Shown piece after piece: positions 43,786-53,253 of a DNA stretch of 64,000 nucleotides (its first letter is position 1; each line of letters opens with the position of its first letter). Origin of the DNA: a virus; IMG/VR virus record IMGVR_UViG_3300042509_001467, positions 1 to 64,000 of that record. The stretch is one strand, 5' to 3'. A program made the position numbers and the translations under genes. Under the pieces are notes generated by a model. That model saw only the letters and a list, made by a program, of their open reading frames with translations, did not search any database and was not told the DNA's origin.

Positions 43786-46700
43786 TGGCAACCCCGTTTG
43801 AGCGAACGTTTAAGATCGGTAAGGCGAAGAACTATGTTGACGCGCCAGGTGCGTCTGCACCTGCTCCAAAGGTTGAACCAAAGGGTAAGCCTGTTCCAAT
43901 TAGGCGCGATAGTCAAGCCAACAAGAACCCGCTTACTAGAGAGATTAAGCGCGGGGGCGGCAAGGTGCGCGACCTTGCAACTAAGCCAGGTCAAGAAACC
44001 TTTCGTGAAGAAGTGCTTCGCCAACCAAAGTACCCTAAGCAACTACCAGAGAACTTCTCCACCTATCAGGTGCTAGTCCAAGAGTTTGACGACCTTGACA
44101 AGAAGGTTCTCGGGTTCTCAACCGCTGGCGACATTAACGCCGTACCTAAAGAGATTCAGGCTAACCCTAAGTTCCAAGAGTATTGGGCGAAGCGTGGCGA
44201 GATGAAGAAGGGGCGTCAGCAACAACTTGACAACAAGAGGGCGATGATGGAGACTGCCGCCACTATGGAGCAAAACCGTCAAGCTGGCATGGAGCGTGAG
44301 AACCTTACGCCAGAAGAATCTAAGGCGGTCAAAGAGTCTATTGCGCTACCTGGCAAGGTTCAAGACGTCGCCTACGGATTCTCACGCGACCCTGAGATGG
44401 CTGGTAAATCCGACACATCTCTCGCGGCTGATTCAATCATGTATGCCCTGCCCGACTTCTGGGGCGGCAATATGAGCGGTCTTGCTTTACGTGCCGCTAA
44501 CGCTGGCAAGGCGTATGACGAGATTGACCCAGGTCAAAGGGCGGCGCAAACCGCATTTAACTTTGGCGCGTCTCTCGTAGGCGCGGTTGCAATGGGTGGC
44601 GCAAACATCGGCGTCAAAGCTGGTCTTAACGCGGCTCGGGCTGGCATGACCGCTAAGGGGCTTTCTGGTGCGACTAGGGCTATCATGGAGGCTAGGACAC
44701 TAGCCAAGGGCGCAGACGTATCTGCGAGGGTTGCTAGGCTATCTAACGTTCTAGGCATTGATGCAGTCAAGGCGGCAAAGCTCTACACCACGGGCGCGGC
44801 GGCTGGAAGGTTTACGCTGATGGACTTGCCGGGTTACGGCAAGATGCTTGCCGACAATAACGGCGATGCTGGCAAGGCTACCAAGATGTTCTGGGATTCG
44901 ACCTTTGGCGAGTTCGCCAAGTTTGATACCCTGTTTGATCCTAATGTTCCAATAGACCAGAAAGTCGCTACGGTGACTGGAATGATTGGGGCGGGGCTTA
45001 TTGCCGTCGGCACGTCGTTCGGAGCCGCTAAGGGCTACGACCATATCAAGCAGCGGTTTGTAAAACCAGAGGCGAAGGGGCTTGGATCGGCGTTTGATCC
45101 AACGATTGCAGAACCGCTATCGCTACCTGAGCCTGACCCGGTTACGGGCGACCCTATTAAGATTGAGCCTGTACCTGCTACGGAGGCGGTTGATACCTTA
45201 CTTGGCAAGGGTAATTTGTCACGCATCGAGGCACTTAGCCCGGACGACATCGAGGTTGATCCGAAGATGCAACACCGTCCGATGGGGACTAACAAGGTCG
45301 GTGATGGTACTCCGTTCAACATTACGCAAGCCGACAAGATCACCGTCTTTAGAACTAAGGATGGGCGCAACATCGTAGGCGACGGGCATCACAGGCTAGA
45401 GATTGCCAAGAACGCTACCGAGTTTATCAAGCAAGAGCCAGACGGTACAAGCACACCTGCTGATCGCACCGTCATGGCAGAGGTCTTGAATGAGGCTGAT
45501 GGCTGGACGTTTGAGCAAGTCCGCAACATGGCGGCGGTTCGCAACATGGTTGGCGGCACAATCAGCCCGTTTGAGGCGGCACTTGCGGTCAACCGCATGG
45601 GGCTTGACCTTGACGCCCTTGCAAAGCAAGGCTTAAAGCCGCATCACTCTATGGCGAAAGAGGTTAAGGGGCTACTTAACCTTGACCCTATGCTACTTGA
45701 AGAGATGGGAGACTCTGTTCTCGGGATCAATGCAGACCCTAGAGCATCAAGGTTCGCATCGGCTATTGGGACGGTGGACGGGCTTAACCCTGCCCTGCAA
45801 CGCGAGGCACTAAAGAACGCCCTTAGCGACCGATCTAACGCTCAGACAGACGCAGACGCAATCCAGATCGCCAACGACGTAAAGAACGGAGCAATGACTA
45901 AAGCGGTCAAGGCAACTCAGCGCAACATTTTTGACGACGAGCCTGAGCCAGACATTATCGAAGTGCCTTACGACATCATGAACGCCATTCGCAAGCGGGT
46001 TCGTGATACGGTGCGCGGTCAGTACAACAACATCGTTGCAAAGCTAAAGGGTGACACTCGCGGCGGTGAGGTGATTGACGTGGATAGCCGTCAGGCTGAC
46101 AAGGCTAATCTTGGTGGATCGGCAGAAAAGGCGGTCGGTCGCGCTACCCAGGCGATGACCTCTGGAATGTGGAACGGCGGCAGGAACCCGATTGAGGCGA
46201 TGGTAGGCGAGGTCGCAAAGCTCGTAGATAGCGGCGACATGACGATTGAGGCGGCAACCCAGCAGGTTCTTGATAGGGTGCTGACTGAGATTACTGGTTC
46301 TGACAAGGACGTGATGAACCGCCAGATGAAGGCTCCTGATGTTTCACGTGAAACATCAGCCATTGATGACCTACCAGACTCCAATATCACCGAGGCTCAG
46401 GGTGGCTTAGGGCTATTTGCGTTAGGCGGCAATGCTAGTCCGCCACCTGTTACTAGGGTCGGAGACTCTTTGATCGTAGACCAAACTGCGAAGCCCGAGG
46501 TTGGCAGATCGTTTAACCTCCAAGGCTTGACACAACTCCAAGACCAGCTTGGACCAAACGGGGAGATTGTGCGCCAAGGCGCACTAAGCAGGGTCTTTGG
46601 CGAAATTGGATCACGAATGTCTAGGGCGTTGTTTGATGCAAGCAAGCGCAATATGGATTACCGCGCCCCGTACATCAAGATGCTCAACAGCGTGGATGAG

Positions 46701-48893
46701 GCGTTATCGCTTGAAACCAAGTCTCGCGGCAGCTCAATCTTCAAGCGCGGGAAGACCTTTGACGACGTTCAGCGTGAGTTCGTAGACATAGCCGAACTAC
46801 CATTTGATGACCCTAAGCGTATCGCAATCAAGGAGAGCGATACCAATATGGGCGAGGCATTGCGTCGGCATGACGATCTAACCCAAGGCGTGAAGCGCAT
46901 GATCGTTCAGGGCAAGATTCTTGACGGTTCAATCAGGGTTGTAGATGAAGAAGGTAACCCAGTCCCGCCGCAAGACGCGGCGGCGTCTGATGCAATGGTT
47001 GACGCGGCGACCGAAGAGTACGGCATCACGGATCGTGGTTACTTCCACCACTCATGGCTTGGCAATACCTCTGTTCACGTTCGTAACGCTGACGGTACGA
47101 CCACTATCATTGGCGACGGGCTAAAAACTTTTACTGAGGCAGAGTTCCTAGCTACCAAGTATGCCAACGAAAACCCAGGATCGCGTATTGAGATTAGGGG
47201 CAGGGATCGGTACTCAACCAGTAGCGGGTTCAAGCCAGAGGTAACCCGTGGCAAATTCTTTGGCAAAGTTGCTGAGGTTAAAAAGAAGCTGATTCAAGAC
47301 CTGCGCGATTCGGGAATGTACGATAGCATTGACGATAGCGGCAACGTCGTGATTGATTTTAACGATATGGCAAAAGATGTGGTCGGCTCGGTCGTCACAA
47401 TCGGCAAGCCGCGCCGCAAGTTCAATAAGGCAACAATGACCCGCGACACCGCGATTAACCCGCTAGGTAAGCAGGGCTACTCCAAGGATTACCGGGCGGT
47501 CATGGATTCGTATATCGCCAACTCTGCCAGGTCGCGTAACCTGACTGAGTTATCTGCGGCTATGAAGCCGCTTATTGACTCTATCAAGTTAAGCCCTGAT
47601 TGGAATGATAAAGCGAAACGCGCCGTGGAGATTTTTGAAGAGAAGGTCATTGGCGACATTTGGGGTACTCCAACCCGTGTAGATGATGCGGTTGCGGATT
47701 TGCTTACAAGCACCGGGCTTGACAAGTTTACGGCTAATCCTACAACGTGGGCGTCTAGCGCATCGGCGGCACTTACCTCATTCCAGTACCTAGCTAGGTT
47801 GCGGTTTAGCCCTAAGCAATGGGCGTTAAACGCCCAGCAAACCCTGCAACTCATTCCTGACATCGGCGGCAAGGCATACAAGGCGGCAGTAAGCGAGGTG
47901 CTTGATAGCTACCGTGGCAAGAATAGCACCGTCAAAGACCTCAAAGATCGGGGTGTTTTATCTGCTGCTGTTCACGCCGAGGACGTGAACCCATTCCGCA
48001 AGGGGTGGAAGTCTACCGACATCAACGCGAATATCTCGGAGTACAACCGCGCTGTTGGCTATGTCGTAGGGCGCAACAAGGCGATTGAGGCTGGGATCAC
48101 TGATCCTGACAAGATTCACGACTCGGGCTTGCAATGGGCTACCCGCGCAGAGGGCGATGCAAGTGTTTACAATAAGCCTGTCGCGTTTCGAGGTCCGATC
48201 AACAAGACGGCAACCCAATTCAAGTCCTTTACTGTTCACCAACTTAGAGACATCTTCCAGATGCAAGAGGGCGAATCCAAGAAGGCGTTCCGCAAACGTG
48301 CCCTTGGCAAACTCGGAATCATCGGGCTTACTGGTGGCGCAAAGGCATTGTCGCCTAGCGCATCTAAGTTCGTTACTGCTTACGCGATGTTCAAACTCAG
48401 CGAGAAACTAACTGAGGCAGGGATTAACGAAGAGTATCAAGACGAGCTATTCGCTACGTTCAACAACGGCTTGCCAGCCGCGTTCGGCGTTGACATCTCT
48501 GGAAGCATGGGGATTCTTGATACCTTTGGGGACAACGTAGTTGAGGTCTTTGGAAGCACTGCCGCAGGTCCAACACTAGGCGCGGTATCTGGGATGATTG
48601 AGCGAAGCTCAATGGGCAAACCTGCCATTGACGGGGTTACACCTTACGCAAAGATGGGAAGGGCTGCAACGGGCATGGATGAGTTCGACTCGCCTTGGGA
48701 GCGCGTCATGCAGACTCTTAATATTCCCTTGATGAAGAAGTCTATCGGCTACAACTACAAGGATGCGAAGAAGGGTGGCGAGTTCGTTAACGCTGTTCTG
48801 AAACCATTCAAGCTATCTATTGATCCCGATGTAGAGAATCGCAAGAAGAAGCGAGAAGTTCGTGCAAAACGTGAGAAGAGAGAGACGCGATAG
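43785..48893 (+). CDS. Polyvalent ejection protein with ParB/Srx-like domain (T7 gp16-like position)
   Basis: 1,702 residues. N-terminal ATPFERTF and the hydrophobic stretches (about 235-300) match A's giant protein. A ParB/sulfiredoxin-like domain lies near 470-580: SRIEALSPDDIEVDPK, DKITVFRTKDGRNIVGDG then HHRLEIAKNA, the DGHHR motif being typical. The next segment (GTISPFEAALAVNRMGLD) may be its helical partner. The C-terminal part has membrane-active helices (IIGLTGGAKALSPSASKF). A perfect parS site lies inside the gene near residue 852. By analogy with T7 gp16 it is injected; what the ParB-like domain does there is unknown. Confidence 0.78.
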   Translation: MATPFERTFKIGKAKNYVDAPGASAPAPKVEPKGKPVPIRRDSQANKNPLTREIKRGGGKVRDLATKPGQETFREEVLRQPKYPKQLPENFSTYQVLVQEFDDLDKKVLGFSTAGDINAVPKEIQANPKFQEYWAKRGEMKKGRQQQLDNKRAMMETAATMEQNRQAGMERENLTPEESKAVKESIALPGKVQDVAYGFSRDPEMAGKSDTSLAADSIMYALPDFWGGNMSGLALRAANAGKAYDEIDPGQRAAQTAFNFGASLVGAVAMGGANIGVKAGLNAARAGMTAKGLSGATRAIMEARTLAKGADVSARVARLSNVLGIDAVKAAKLYTTGAAAGRFTLMDLPGYGKMLADNNGDAGKATKMFWDSTFGEFAKFDTLFDPNVPIDQKVATVTGMIGAGLIAVGTSFGAAKGYDHIKQRFVKPEAKGLGSAFDPTIAEPLSLPEPDPVTGDPIKIEPVPATEAVDTLLGKGNLSRIEALSPDDIEVDPKMQHRPMGTNKVGDGTPFNITQADKITVFRTKDGRNIVGDGHHRLEIAKNATEFIKQEPDGTSTPADRTVMAEVLNEADGWTFEQVRNMAAVRNMVGGTISPFEAALAVNRMGLDLDALAKQGLKPHHSMAKEVKGLLNLDPMLLEEMGDSVLGINADPRASRFASAIGTVDGLNPALQREALKNALSDRSNAQTDADAIQIANDVKNGAMTKAVKATQRNIFDDEPEPDIIEVPYDIMNAIRKRVRDTVRGQYNNIVAKLKGDTRGGEVIDVDSRQADKANLGGSAEKAVGRATQAMTSGMWNGGRNPIEAMVGEVAKLVDSGDMTIEAATQQVLDRVLTEITGSDKDVMNRQMKAPDVSRETSAIDDLPDSNITEAQGGLGLFALGGNASPPPVTRVGDSLIVDQTAKPEVGRSFNLQGLTQLQDQLGPNGEIVRQGALSRVFGEIGSRMSRALFDASKRNMDYRAPYIKMLNSVDEALSLETKSRGSSIFKRGKTFDDVQREFVDIAELPFDDPKRIAIKESDTNMGEALRRHDDLTQGVKRMIVQGKILDGSIRVVDEEGNPVPPQDAAASDAMVDAATEEYGITDRGYFHHSWLGNTSVHVRNADGTTTIIGDGLKTFTEAEFLATKYANENPGSRIEIRGRDRYSTSSGFKPEVTRGKFFGKVAEVKKKLIQDLRDSGMYDSIDDSGNVVIDFNDMAKDVVGSVVTIGKPRRKFNKATMTRDTAINPLGKQGYSKDYRAVMDSYIANSARSRNLTELSAAMKPLIDSIKLSPDWNDKAKRAVEIFEEKVIGDIWGTPTRVDDAVADLLTSTGLDKFTANPTTWASSASAALTSFQYLARLRFSPKQWALNAQQTLQLIPDIGGKAYKAAVSEVLDSYRGKNSTVKDLKDRGVLSAAVHAEDVNPFRKGWKSTDINANISEYNRAVGYVVGRNKAIEAGITDPDKIHDSGLQWATRAEGDASVYNKPVAFRGPINKTATQFKSFTVHQLRDIFQMQEGESKKAFRKRALGKLGIIGLTGGAKALSPSASKFVTAYAMFKLSEKLTEAGINEEYQDELFATFNNGLPAAFGVDISGSMGILDTFGDNVVEVFGSTAAGPTLGAVSGMIERSSMGKPAIDGVTPYAKMGRAATGMDEFDSPWERVMQTLNIPLMKKSIGYNYKDAKKGGEFVNAVLKPFKLSIDPDVENRKKKREVRAKREKRETR
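46337..46360. promoter_or_regulatory. Perfect bacterial parS site inside the ejection gene
   Basis: The core 46,341-46,356 reads TGTTTCACGTGAAACA, an exact match to the parS consensus bound by chromosomal ParB, and the dyad extends to 24 perfect bases (CTGA on the left, TCAG on the right). It codes DVSRETS in the protein. A match of this length by chance in 64 kb is very unlikely. No ParA or ParB partition gene is seen in the window, so host ParB or the virion ParB-like domain is the probable binder. Confidence 0.85.
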
Positions 48894-48922
48894 CCGTAGT
48901 ATAATCGTCTTAGGAAACAACT

Positions 48923-49267
48923 ATGCCAACATTTACGTTTGCCGATTTAAGAGAATTGACCGCGCTTGGCGTAGTCTGCCTTATCTTCATACTCATTGGG
49001 TTTGCTACTTACAAGATCATTCTGCCTAAGTTCTTCTCATACCTAGAGACGATGCAGAAGTCAAACACGGATGCGATTAAAGAGGTTCACGCAAAGGTAG
49101 ACGTGACTCTTAGAGAGGTTACTTTGGAGATGCGAACCGCAATGCACGAGGCGGTTAAGACTAGCCAGCAGATCGCAAAGGATAGTCAAGAGTTTACATT
49201 GAAGGTTTTAGATCAAGTCGGTCGGGATCAAAAAGAACAGAAGAAGGAGAAACAAAATGTCAGTTGA
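48923..49267 (+). CDS. Membrane-anchored coiled-coil protein, holin or spanin candidate
   Basis: 114 residues: one N-terminal membrane span (LTALGVVCLIFILIGFATYKII, about 11-35), then a long charged coiled coil to the basic tail (KEQKKEKQNVS). This is the shape of BhlA/holin-type or Rz-like proteins and B has an endolysin without export signal. No Cys lipobox for an o-spanin is seen. Phage A has no equivalent between its ejection and fibre genes. Role inferred. Confidence 0.6.
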   Translation: MPTFTFADLRELTALGVVCLIFILIGFATYKIILPKFFSYLETMQKSNTDAIKEVHAKVDVTLREVTLEMRTAMHEAVKTSQQIAKDSQEFTLKVLDQVGRDQKEQKKEKQNVS

Positions 49268-49895
49268 AGATTTAACACTAATTGAAAGGGCTAAGGGTAT
49301 TAACCTAGAAAAGCTCGTGCTTGGAAGCCCTGCGTCATACACGTTTAGCTTCACGCTGTATTTTAATAACAACGAGGCGTCCCTGTCTGACACTATCTCA
49401 GGCAGTGGCGGCACGTACTCAACCCTTGTAGCTATCTGTTCCAGTGCAGGCATTGATGTATCTAAGGTTGACGCCATTGCAATCTCTTCTTCTGGCACTG
49501 TGTACTACAGTGAGGGGCGAGATTCAATCACGGGGGTTGTGACCCCGCTTACCGTAAATGACCAGTCAATTACGGCTGAATCAATCAAGTTTCCGTCATG
49601 CGAGATTAGCGGCGCAAGTAGATACTCTCCAACTATTGCCACGGCTACTGCCGACGGCGCAATGGCTACGGGCGCGTGTAGACTTATGTCGGTTACGGGC
49701 AACGCCTCTGCCGCTTTCTCTTTCATTCTCTACGATAACACGGCGGCATCTGGAACTAACATTCTTGGAACGGTCAACTGCATTGCTGGCGAAAATAAGA
49801 TTGATATTCCAGCAGGGGGCATTGCTATTGCCAACGGGGTCTTCCTTGACATCACTGGAACCGGAACGGTTCGGATAACAACGGTGGCATTGTAA
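49257..49895 (+). CDS. Fibre-associated beta protein
   Basis: 212 residues. Opens MSVEDLTLIERAKGINLEKLVLGSP, beta strands follow, and the C-terminal part shares TADGAMATGACRLMSV and LYDNTAASGTNILGT with A's 10,487 product. A has the equivalent as two genes (10,125 and 10,487). The ATG overlaps the preceding membrane protein gene. A fibre-base or adaptor role is inferred from its place before the deacetylase. Confidence 0.7.
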   Translation: MSVEDLTLIERAKGINLEKLVLGSPASYTFSFTLYFNNNEASLSDTISGSGGTYSTLVAICSSAGIDVSKVDAIAISSSGTVYYSEGRDSITGVVTPLTVNDQSITAESIKFPSCEISGASRYSPTIATATADGAMATGACRLMSVTGNASAAFSFILYDNTAASGTNILGTVNCIAGENKIDIPAGGIAIANGVFLDITGTGTVRITTVAL

Positions 49896-49896
49896 C

Positions 49897-51315
49897 ATGG
49901 CTCACGAATTACTCAAGTCTACTCCTGGTCAGGTAAATGGTACAAGTGGTCAACGATTGTTCTCGACCACGGGCAACCTTACGCTTAACGCTGGTAACGG
50001 TGCGTTAACGACGGCGGTAGTGCCTGATGGGTCAGGCGAGACTCTTGTTAGGCTTACTGGCACAACTGCCAACTCCACGGTCGGGATTGACTGTTCAATC
50101 GCGGCGCGTCAATACAAGCCTCCATTTGCGTTCCAGATTTATCTAGATGATGCTCGGGTTCTAGCTGGCGACACGGTAGCCGCGTCTTCTGACTACAACC
50201 AGTGTGATTGTCAGATCAGCTTTGATGACGCAGATGGTACGTATGATGCAAACTCGCACCGTCATATCACAATGCTTACTCGCGGGTGGAACACGATCAT
50301 CGTTGGCAGGAACTATGCGAACGTTGGGGTTCGCGCTGGAACTCTAGGGTCGCGTGAGGCTGGTACAAACGTATTGCACGAGGGCAACGGTACTGGCGGT
50401 GACGCTATGCCGTTTGTGGCTGGCACTGGGGCTGGCGTTGGCGTGACGGGGGCGGCTTACTCTGCATCTCTTTATGACGGCGCAACCGCGCCTCGCAATA
50501 TCAGAATGAGTTTTTCAACCGCTGGCAATAACAACGTTCAGCGCATCTTCTTCAAAGAGATGGTTGACAACTTTGTATGCCAATCTTTGACCTGCAACAT
50601 TTTTGACGACGGGTACGAATCCACGTACACGATTGCCTTCCCGTACATGAGGGCACTTGGGATCGTTGGCGTAGTTCCAGTTATCATCAACAAGGTCGGG
50701 ACGGCTGGGTACATGACCCTAGCGCAACTCCAAGAACTATATGCCGCTGGGTGGGACATCATCCCTCACGGTAACGTTCACCCTACGGCGGTTGAGCAAG
50801 CTGCGTACACGCAAGCTGAGGCTGACGCGGAGATTGCCCTTTGCCGCGACCAGCTTATTGCGTGGGGATTCACTAGGGGTAACGCGCCCTATATCTATGT
50901 ATCGCCGCAAGGCGGCTTTCAGCGCATGGACAATCCAGAGTTCCGAAACGCGCTCACCAATACTGGCATGATCGCATCGTTCGGCACTTCAAACCGCAAC
51001 ACAGGATCATTCCTACTCTCGCCGCACTTTATTCCTCGCATGAACTTTAACACCGTTTCAAGTGTGACGGGTTGGGCTATTGCTGACTTACTTAGTCATT
51101 ATGAGAAGGCTTGTCGCAACGGGATGACTTGCCCGATCATGCTTCACGACATTGTAACGTCTGGGGCTACTACTGGGGTCAAGCTCCTTGACACCGAGTT
51201 TAAGCAACTCATTGATTTACAGTTTAGGCTACAAGAGGCTGGCATCACTAAGGTTGTACCAGTCACTAAGGCAGTCCCGCTACTCTTAGCAACAAGTCAA
51301 AGCATGGCGGCGTAA
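49897..51315 (+). CDS. Virion-associated NodB-type polysaccharide deacetylase (B)
   Basis: 472 residues, homologous to A's 10,808 product throughout. Metal motif FDDG near 236-239, HGNVH near 291-295, VSPQGGF for the third motif and MLHD near 414-417. The two phages keep the catalytic set while the N-terminal attachment domain varies more, as expected if each phage has adapted to a different host surface. It is the first enzyme of the three-gene tail module. Target sugar unknown. Confidence 0.88.
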   Translation: MAHELLKSTPGQVNGTSGQRLFSTTGNLTLNAGNGALTTAVVPDGSGETLVRLTGTTANSTVGIDCSIAARQYKPPFAFQIYLDDARVLAGDTVAASSDYNQCDCQISFDDADGTYDANSHRHITMLTRGWNTIIVGRNYANVGVRAGTLGSREAGTNVLHEGNGTGGDAMPFVAGTGAGVGVTGAAYSASLYDGATAPRNIRMSFSTAGNNNVQRIFFKEMVDNFVCQSLTCNIFDDGYESTYTIAFPYMRALGIVGVVPVIINKVGTAGYMTLAQLQELYAAGWDIIPHGNVHPTAVEQAAYTQAEADAEIALCRDQLIAWGFTRGNAPYIYVSPQGGFQRMDNPEFRNALTNTGMIASFGTSNRNTGSFLLSPHFIPRMNFNTVSSVTGWAIADLLSHYEKACRNGMTCPIMLHDIVTSGATTGVKLLDTEFKQLIDLQFRLQEAGITKVVPVTKAVPLLLATSQSMAA

Positions 51316-51319
51316 CACC

Positions 51320-52108
51320 ATGAAAGCCTTAGCCTTTGGATGTATCCACCACCCGGTAGCCGATCCAAAGGCTTTGCGGTTTCTACATGACCAGATTGAG
51401 GCGTTTCGACCTGACGTGCTGGTAAACCTAGGAGATTGGTACGACGGTGAGGGATGGTCGCGCTGGGACAATGAGAATCCTTGGACGATCATTGACGAAT
51501 ACCGGGCGGCGCGTGACCATGCAAGGGTACTCAACTCATTCTCCTTCATCCAAAAGAAGGTCTGGCTTTATGGCAACCACGAGGCAAACATCTCGGAGCC
51601 TGGTAGGTTAAAGAAGTCTCAACGCTCCATCGTGGACTGGCAAGATTGGAGTCCCCCAGGCGGGGGGCTTAGGGATGAGGTCAAAGATTGGCACGTCATC
51701 AAGAAGTACGGTTCGAGTGTTCGTTGGAATCTCGGACCTATTTCTTTTGTGCATGGCGTCAAGGCAAACGTTTATTCTGCCAGGGATGAGGCTCGGATGC
51801 ACTGTGTACCCAACGGGTTAACCGTCTCTGCTCACTCGCATAGACCCGTTATGGTGACCCGTGACTCTTTGGCGGGTAACCAACCCGCCGACCTCTGGTT
51901 TGCCAACGTAGGCACTGGGATAGACGTTTCTAAGGCGCGGTACATTCAGCGTTCAAACTATCAGGGGTGGGGCATGGCGGTCTGCTTGATCGAGGTTCAC
52001 TCTACGGACAAGTCGCTGCTGAAAGAAGGGCGGCGCGGGTACATGACCAAGATATGGGATGCAAAGACGGAGATACTAGGTATCCAGCGCGATAGGCTAA
52101 GAGCATGA
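51320..52108 (+). CDS. Calcineurin-like phosphoesterase, first metal ligand changed (B)
   Basis: 262 residues, close relative of A's 12,175 product. It keeps LGDWYDG, YGNHE, VHG and AHSHRP, but motif I is FGCIH: the first metal-binding Asp is Cys 8, and GHTH is AHSH. Metal binding at one site should be changed; the enzyme may be inactive, use another metal, or have become structural. ATGA overlap with the beta-helix gene. Tail role inferred from its module. Confidence 0.82.
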   Translation: MKALAFGCIHHPVADPKALRFLHDQIEAFRPDVLVNLGDWYDGEGWSRWDNENPWTIIDEYRAARDHARVLNSFSFIQKKVWLYGNHEANISEPGRLKKSQRSIVDWQDWSPPGGGLRDEVKDWHVIKKYGSSVRWNLGPISFVHGVKANVYSARDEARMHCVPNGLTVSAHSHRPVMVTRDSLAGNQPADLWFANVGTGIDVSKARYIQRSNYQGWGMAVCLIEVHSTDKSLLKEGRRGYMTKIWDAKTEILGIQRDRLRA

Positions 52109-52830
52109 AGACAATCACCGTCCGCAAGGCAAACGAGATCATCGCTCGGTACGACGGCTTTCTAGGCTTAGAGATACCCGAGCTAATTGTGCCGACGCCT
52201 GATCCTGTAGGCTGGTCCGACAAGGAGATTCTAGTGCCGTGTGGCTTTACGGGTTCGCTCTTCTTCCAGTCTGAGGGCGTCAATGCTTCCATCGGATCAT
52301 CCAAGCGAAAGAAGCATAAGAAGGACGAGGAAAAGAATGCATATCTCGACGGGCTGAACCTTGAAGCGGTCATGGAGCGCGGCATGGTCTTTGCTCAGAA
52401 CGTCGCTCATTCATTCTTTGACATCACCGTTTGCGGGCGCGAGGAAATAGGTACGGGAATCAAGTTAGAGAATTGCCAGTCTTTGGTTCTGTGCGGGTCG
52501 CTGACGAACATCGGCATACAAGACCCATACAAGACAGGGCAGGGGTACGGGATCATCGTACAGGACTGCTTGGCGTGCATCATCCATGACGTAGAAATCC
52601 GTGGCGCGAGGTACGGCGTCTCCTTTACTGGCTCCGGTGAGGCAAATACGGCGGTGAATATCTTTGGTGAGGTGTTGGTTGCGCTCGTGGACTTCCATAG
52701 TGGCAAGCACCTACGCCCATTCGTTGCTGGTGTGGCTACGATCAAGGACGGCAACGAGACGTTCGGCGGTGGTTCGGTGGAAGGTCAGTTCTACGGCTAC
52801 GAGGAATTGCGGCGGGTTGAGAAGGTTTGA
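52105..52830 (+). CDS. Beta-helix-like tail protein (B)
   Basis: 241 residues, about 90 percent identical to A's 12,999 product, including the basic SSKRKKHKKDEEKN patch and the repeated LENCQSLVLCG / IVQDCLACIIHDVE turns. High identity between the phages here, in contrast to the more diverged deacetylase and phosphoesterase, suggests recent exchange or strong selection. End of B's late operon. Catalysis not evident. Confidence 0.75.
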   Translation: MKTITVRKANEIIARYDGFLGLEIPELIVPTPDPVGWSDKEILVPCGFTGSLFFQSEGVNASIGSSKRKKHKKDEEKNAYLDGLNLEAVMERGMVFAQNVAHSFFDITVCGREEIGTGIKLENCQSLVLCGSLTNIGIQDPYKTGQGYGIIVQDCLACIIHDVEIRGARYGVSFTGSGEANTAVNIFGEVLVALVDFHSGKHLRPFVAGVATIKDGNETFGGGSVEGQFYGYEELRRVEKV

Positions 52831-52940
52831 GTTGTTCGGGATTTCCGAATAAGTGAATTCTCTTTACATATCGCGGATGACGTGCATAGGAAATGGCGGT
52901 TTCTTATACACGTCGGCGGCTCAATCGCCTCAGTATATAG

Positions 52941-53177
52941 TTACCCAAAGTTGTCAGGGTGCCCCGCTACGCCAAAGTAACTATCATAGTCAGCATCTGT
53001 CATGTCCATCTCGTTAATAGCCTCGTTGAGTTCTGCAAGTTCATCTTTGTTTAGCTTAAAATCTGTGAAATTGTGTAACCAAGATGCGTAACTAGGATTC
53101 GCTATGCATATCTCCCCTACTTCATAACCTTTGTATTTGCCAAATGGCATAATCCTATCTTTTTTGACTGCGTTCAT
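52941..53177 (-). CDS. Protein with exonuclease X-like C-terminal (PFGKYKG) motif
   Basis: 78 residues from MNAVKKDRIM, the ATG after a repeated ribosome site. MPFGKYKGYEVGEICIANPSYASWLHN matches the small DUF3820/ExoX C-terminal family (PFGKYKG, then PxYxxWL), often a DNA-end or nuclease-associated module in phages. It fills the slot occupied by Mom in phage A. The longer upstream frame is rejected because it only continues sequence shared between the phages. Function unknown. Confidence 0.7.
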   Translation of the reverse strand: MNAVKKDRIMPFGKYKGYEVGEICIANPSYASWLHNFTDFKLNKDELAELNEAINEMDMTDADYDSYFGVAGHPDNFG

Positions 53178-53213
53178 TGTTCGACCTCTTTTCTGGGTTG
53201 TTCGACCTCTTTT
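53177..53213 (-). repeat. Tandem copy of a 16-bp ribosome-binding segment
   Basis: AAAAGAGGTCGAACAA (minus strand) occurs at 53,192-53,177 and 53,213-53,198, 21 bases apart, the inner copy ending at the start codon. Only the inner copy is positioned for translation. Confidence 0.7.
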
Positions 53214-53253
53214 GGAGGTTTGTTTCTCGTCGGTCGTGGGGCAAAAGCCCATG

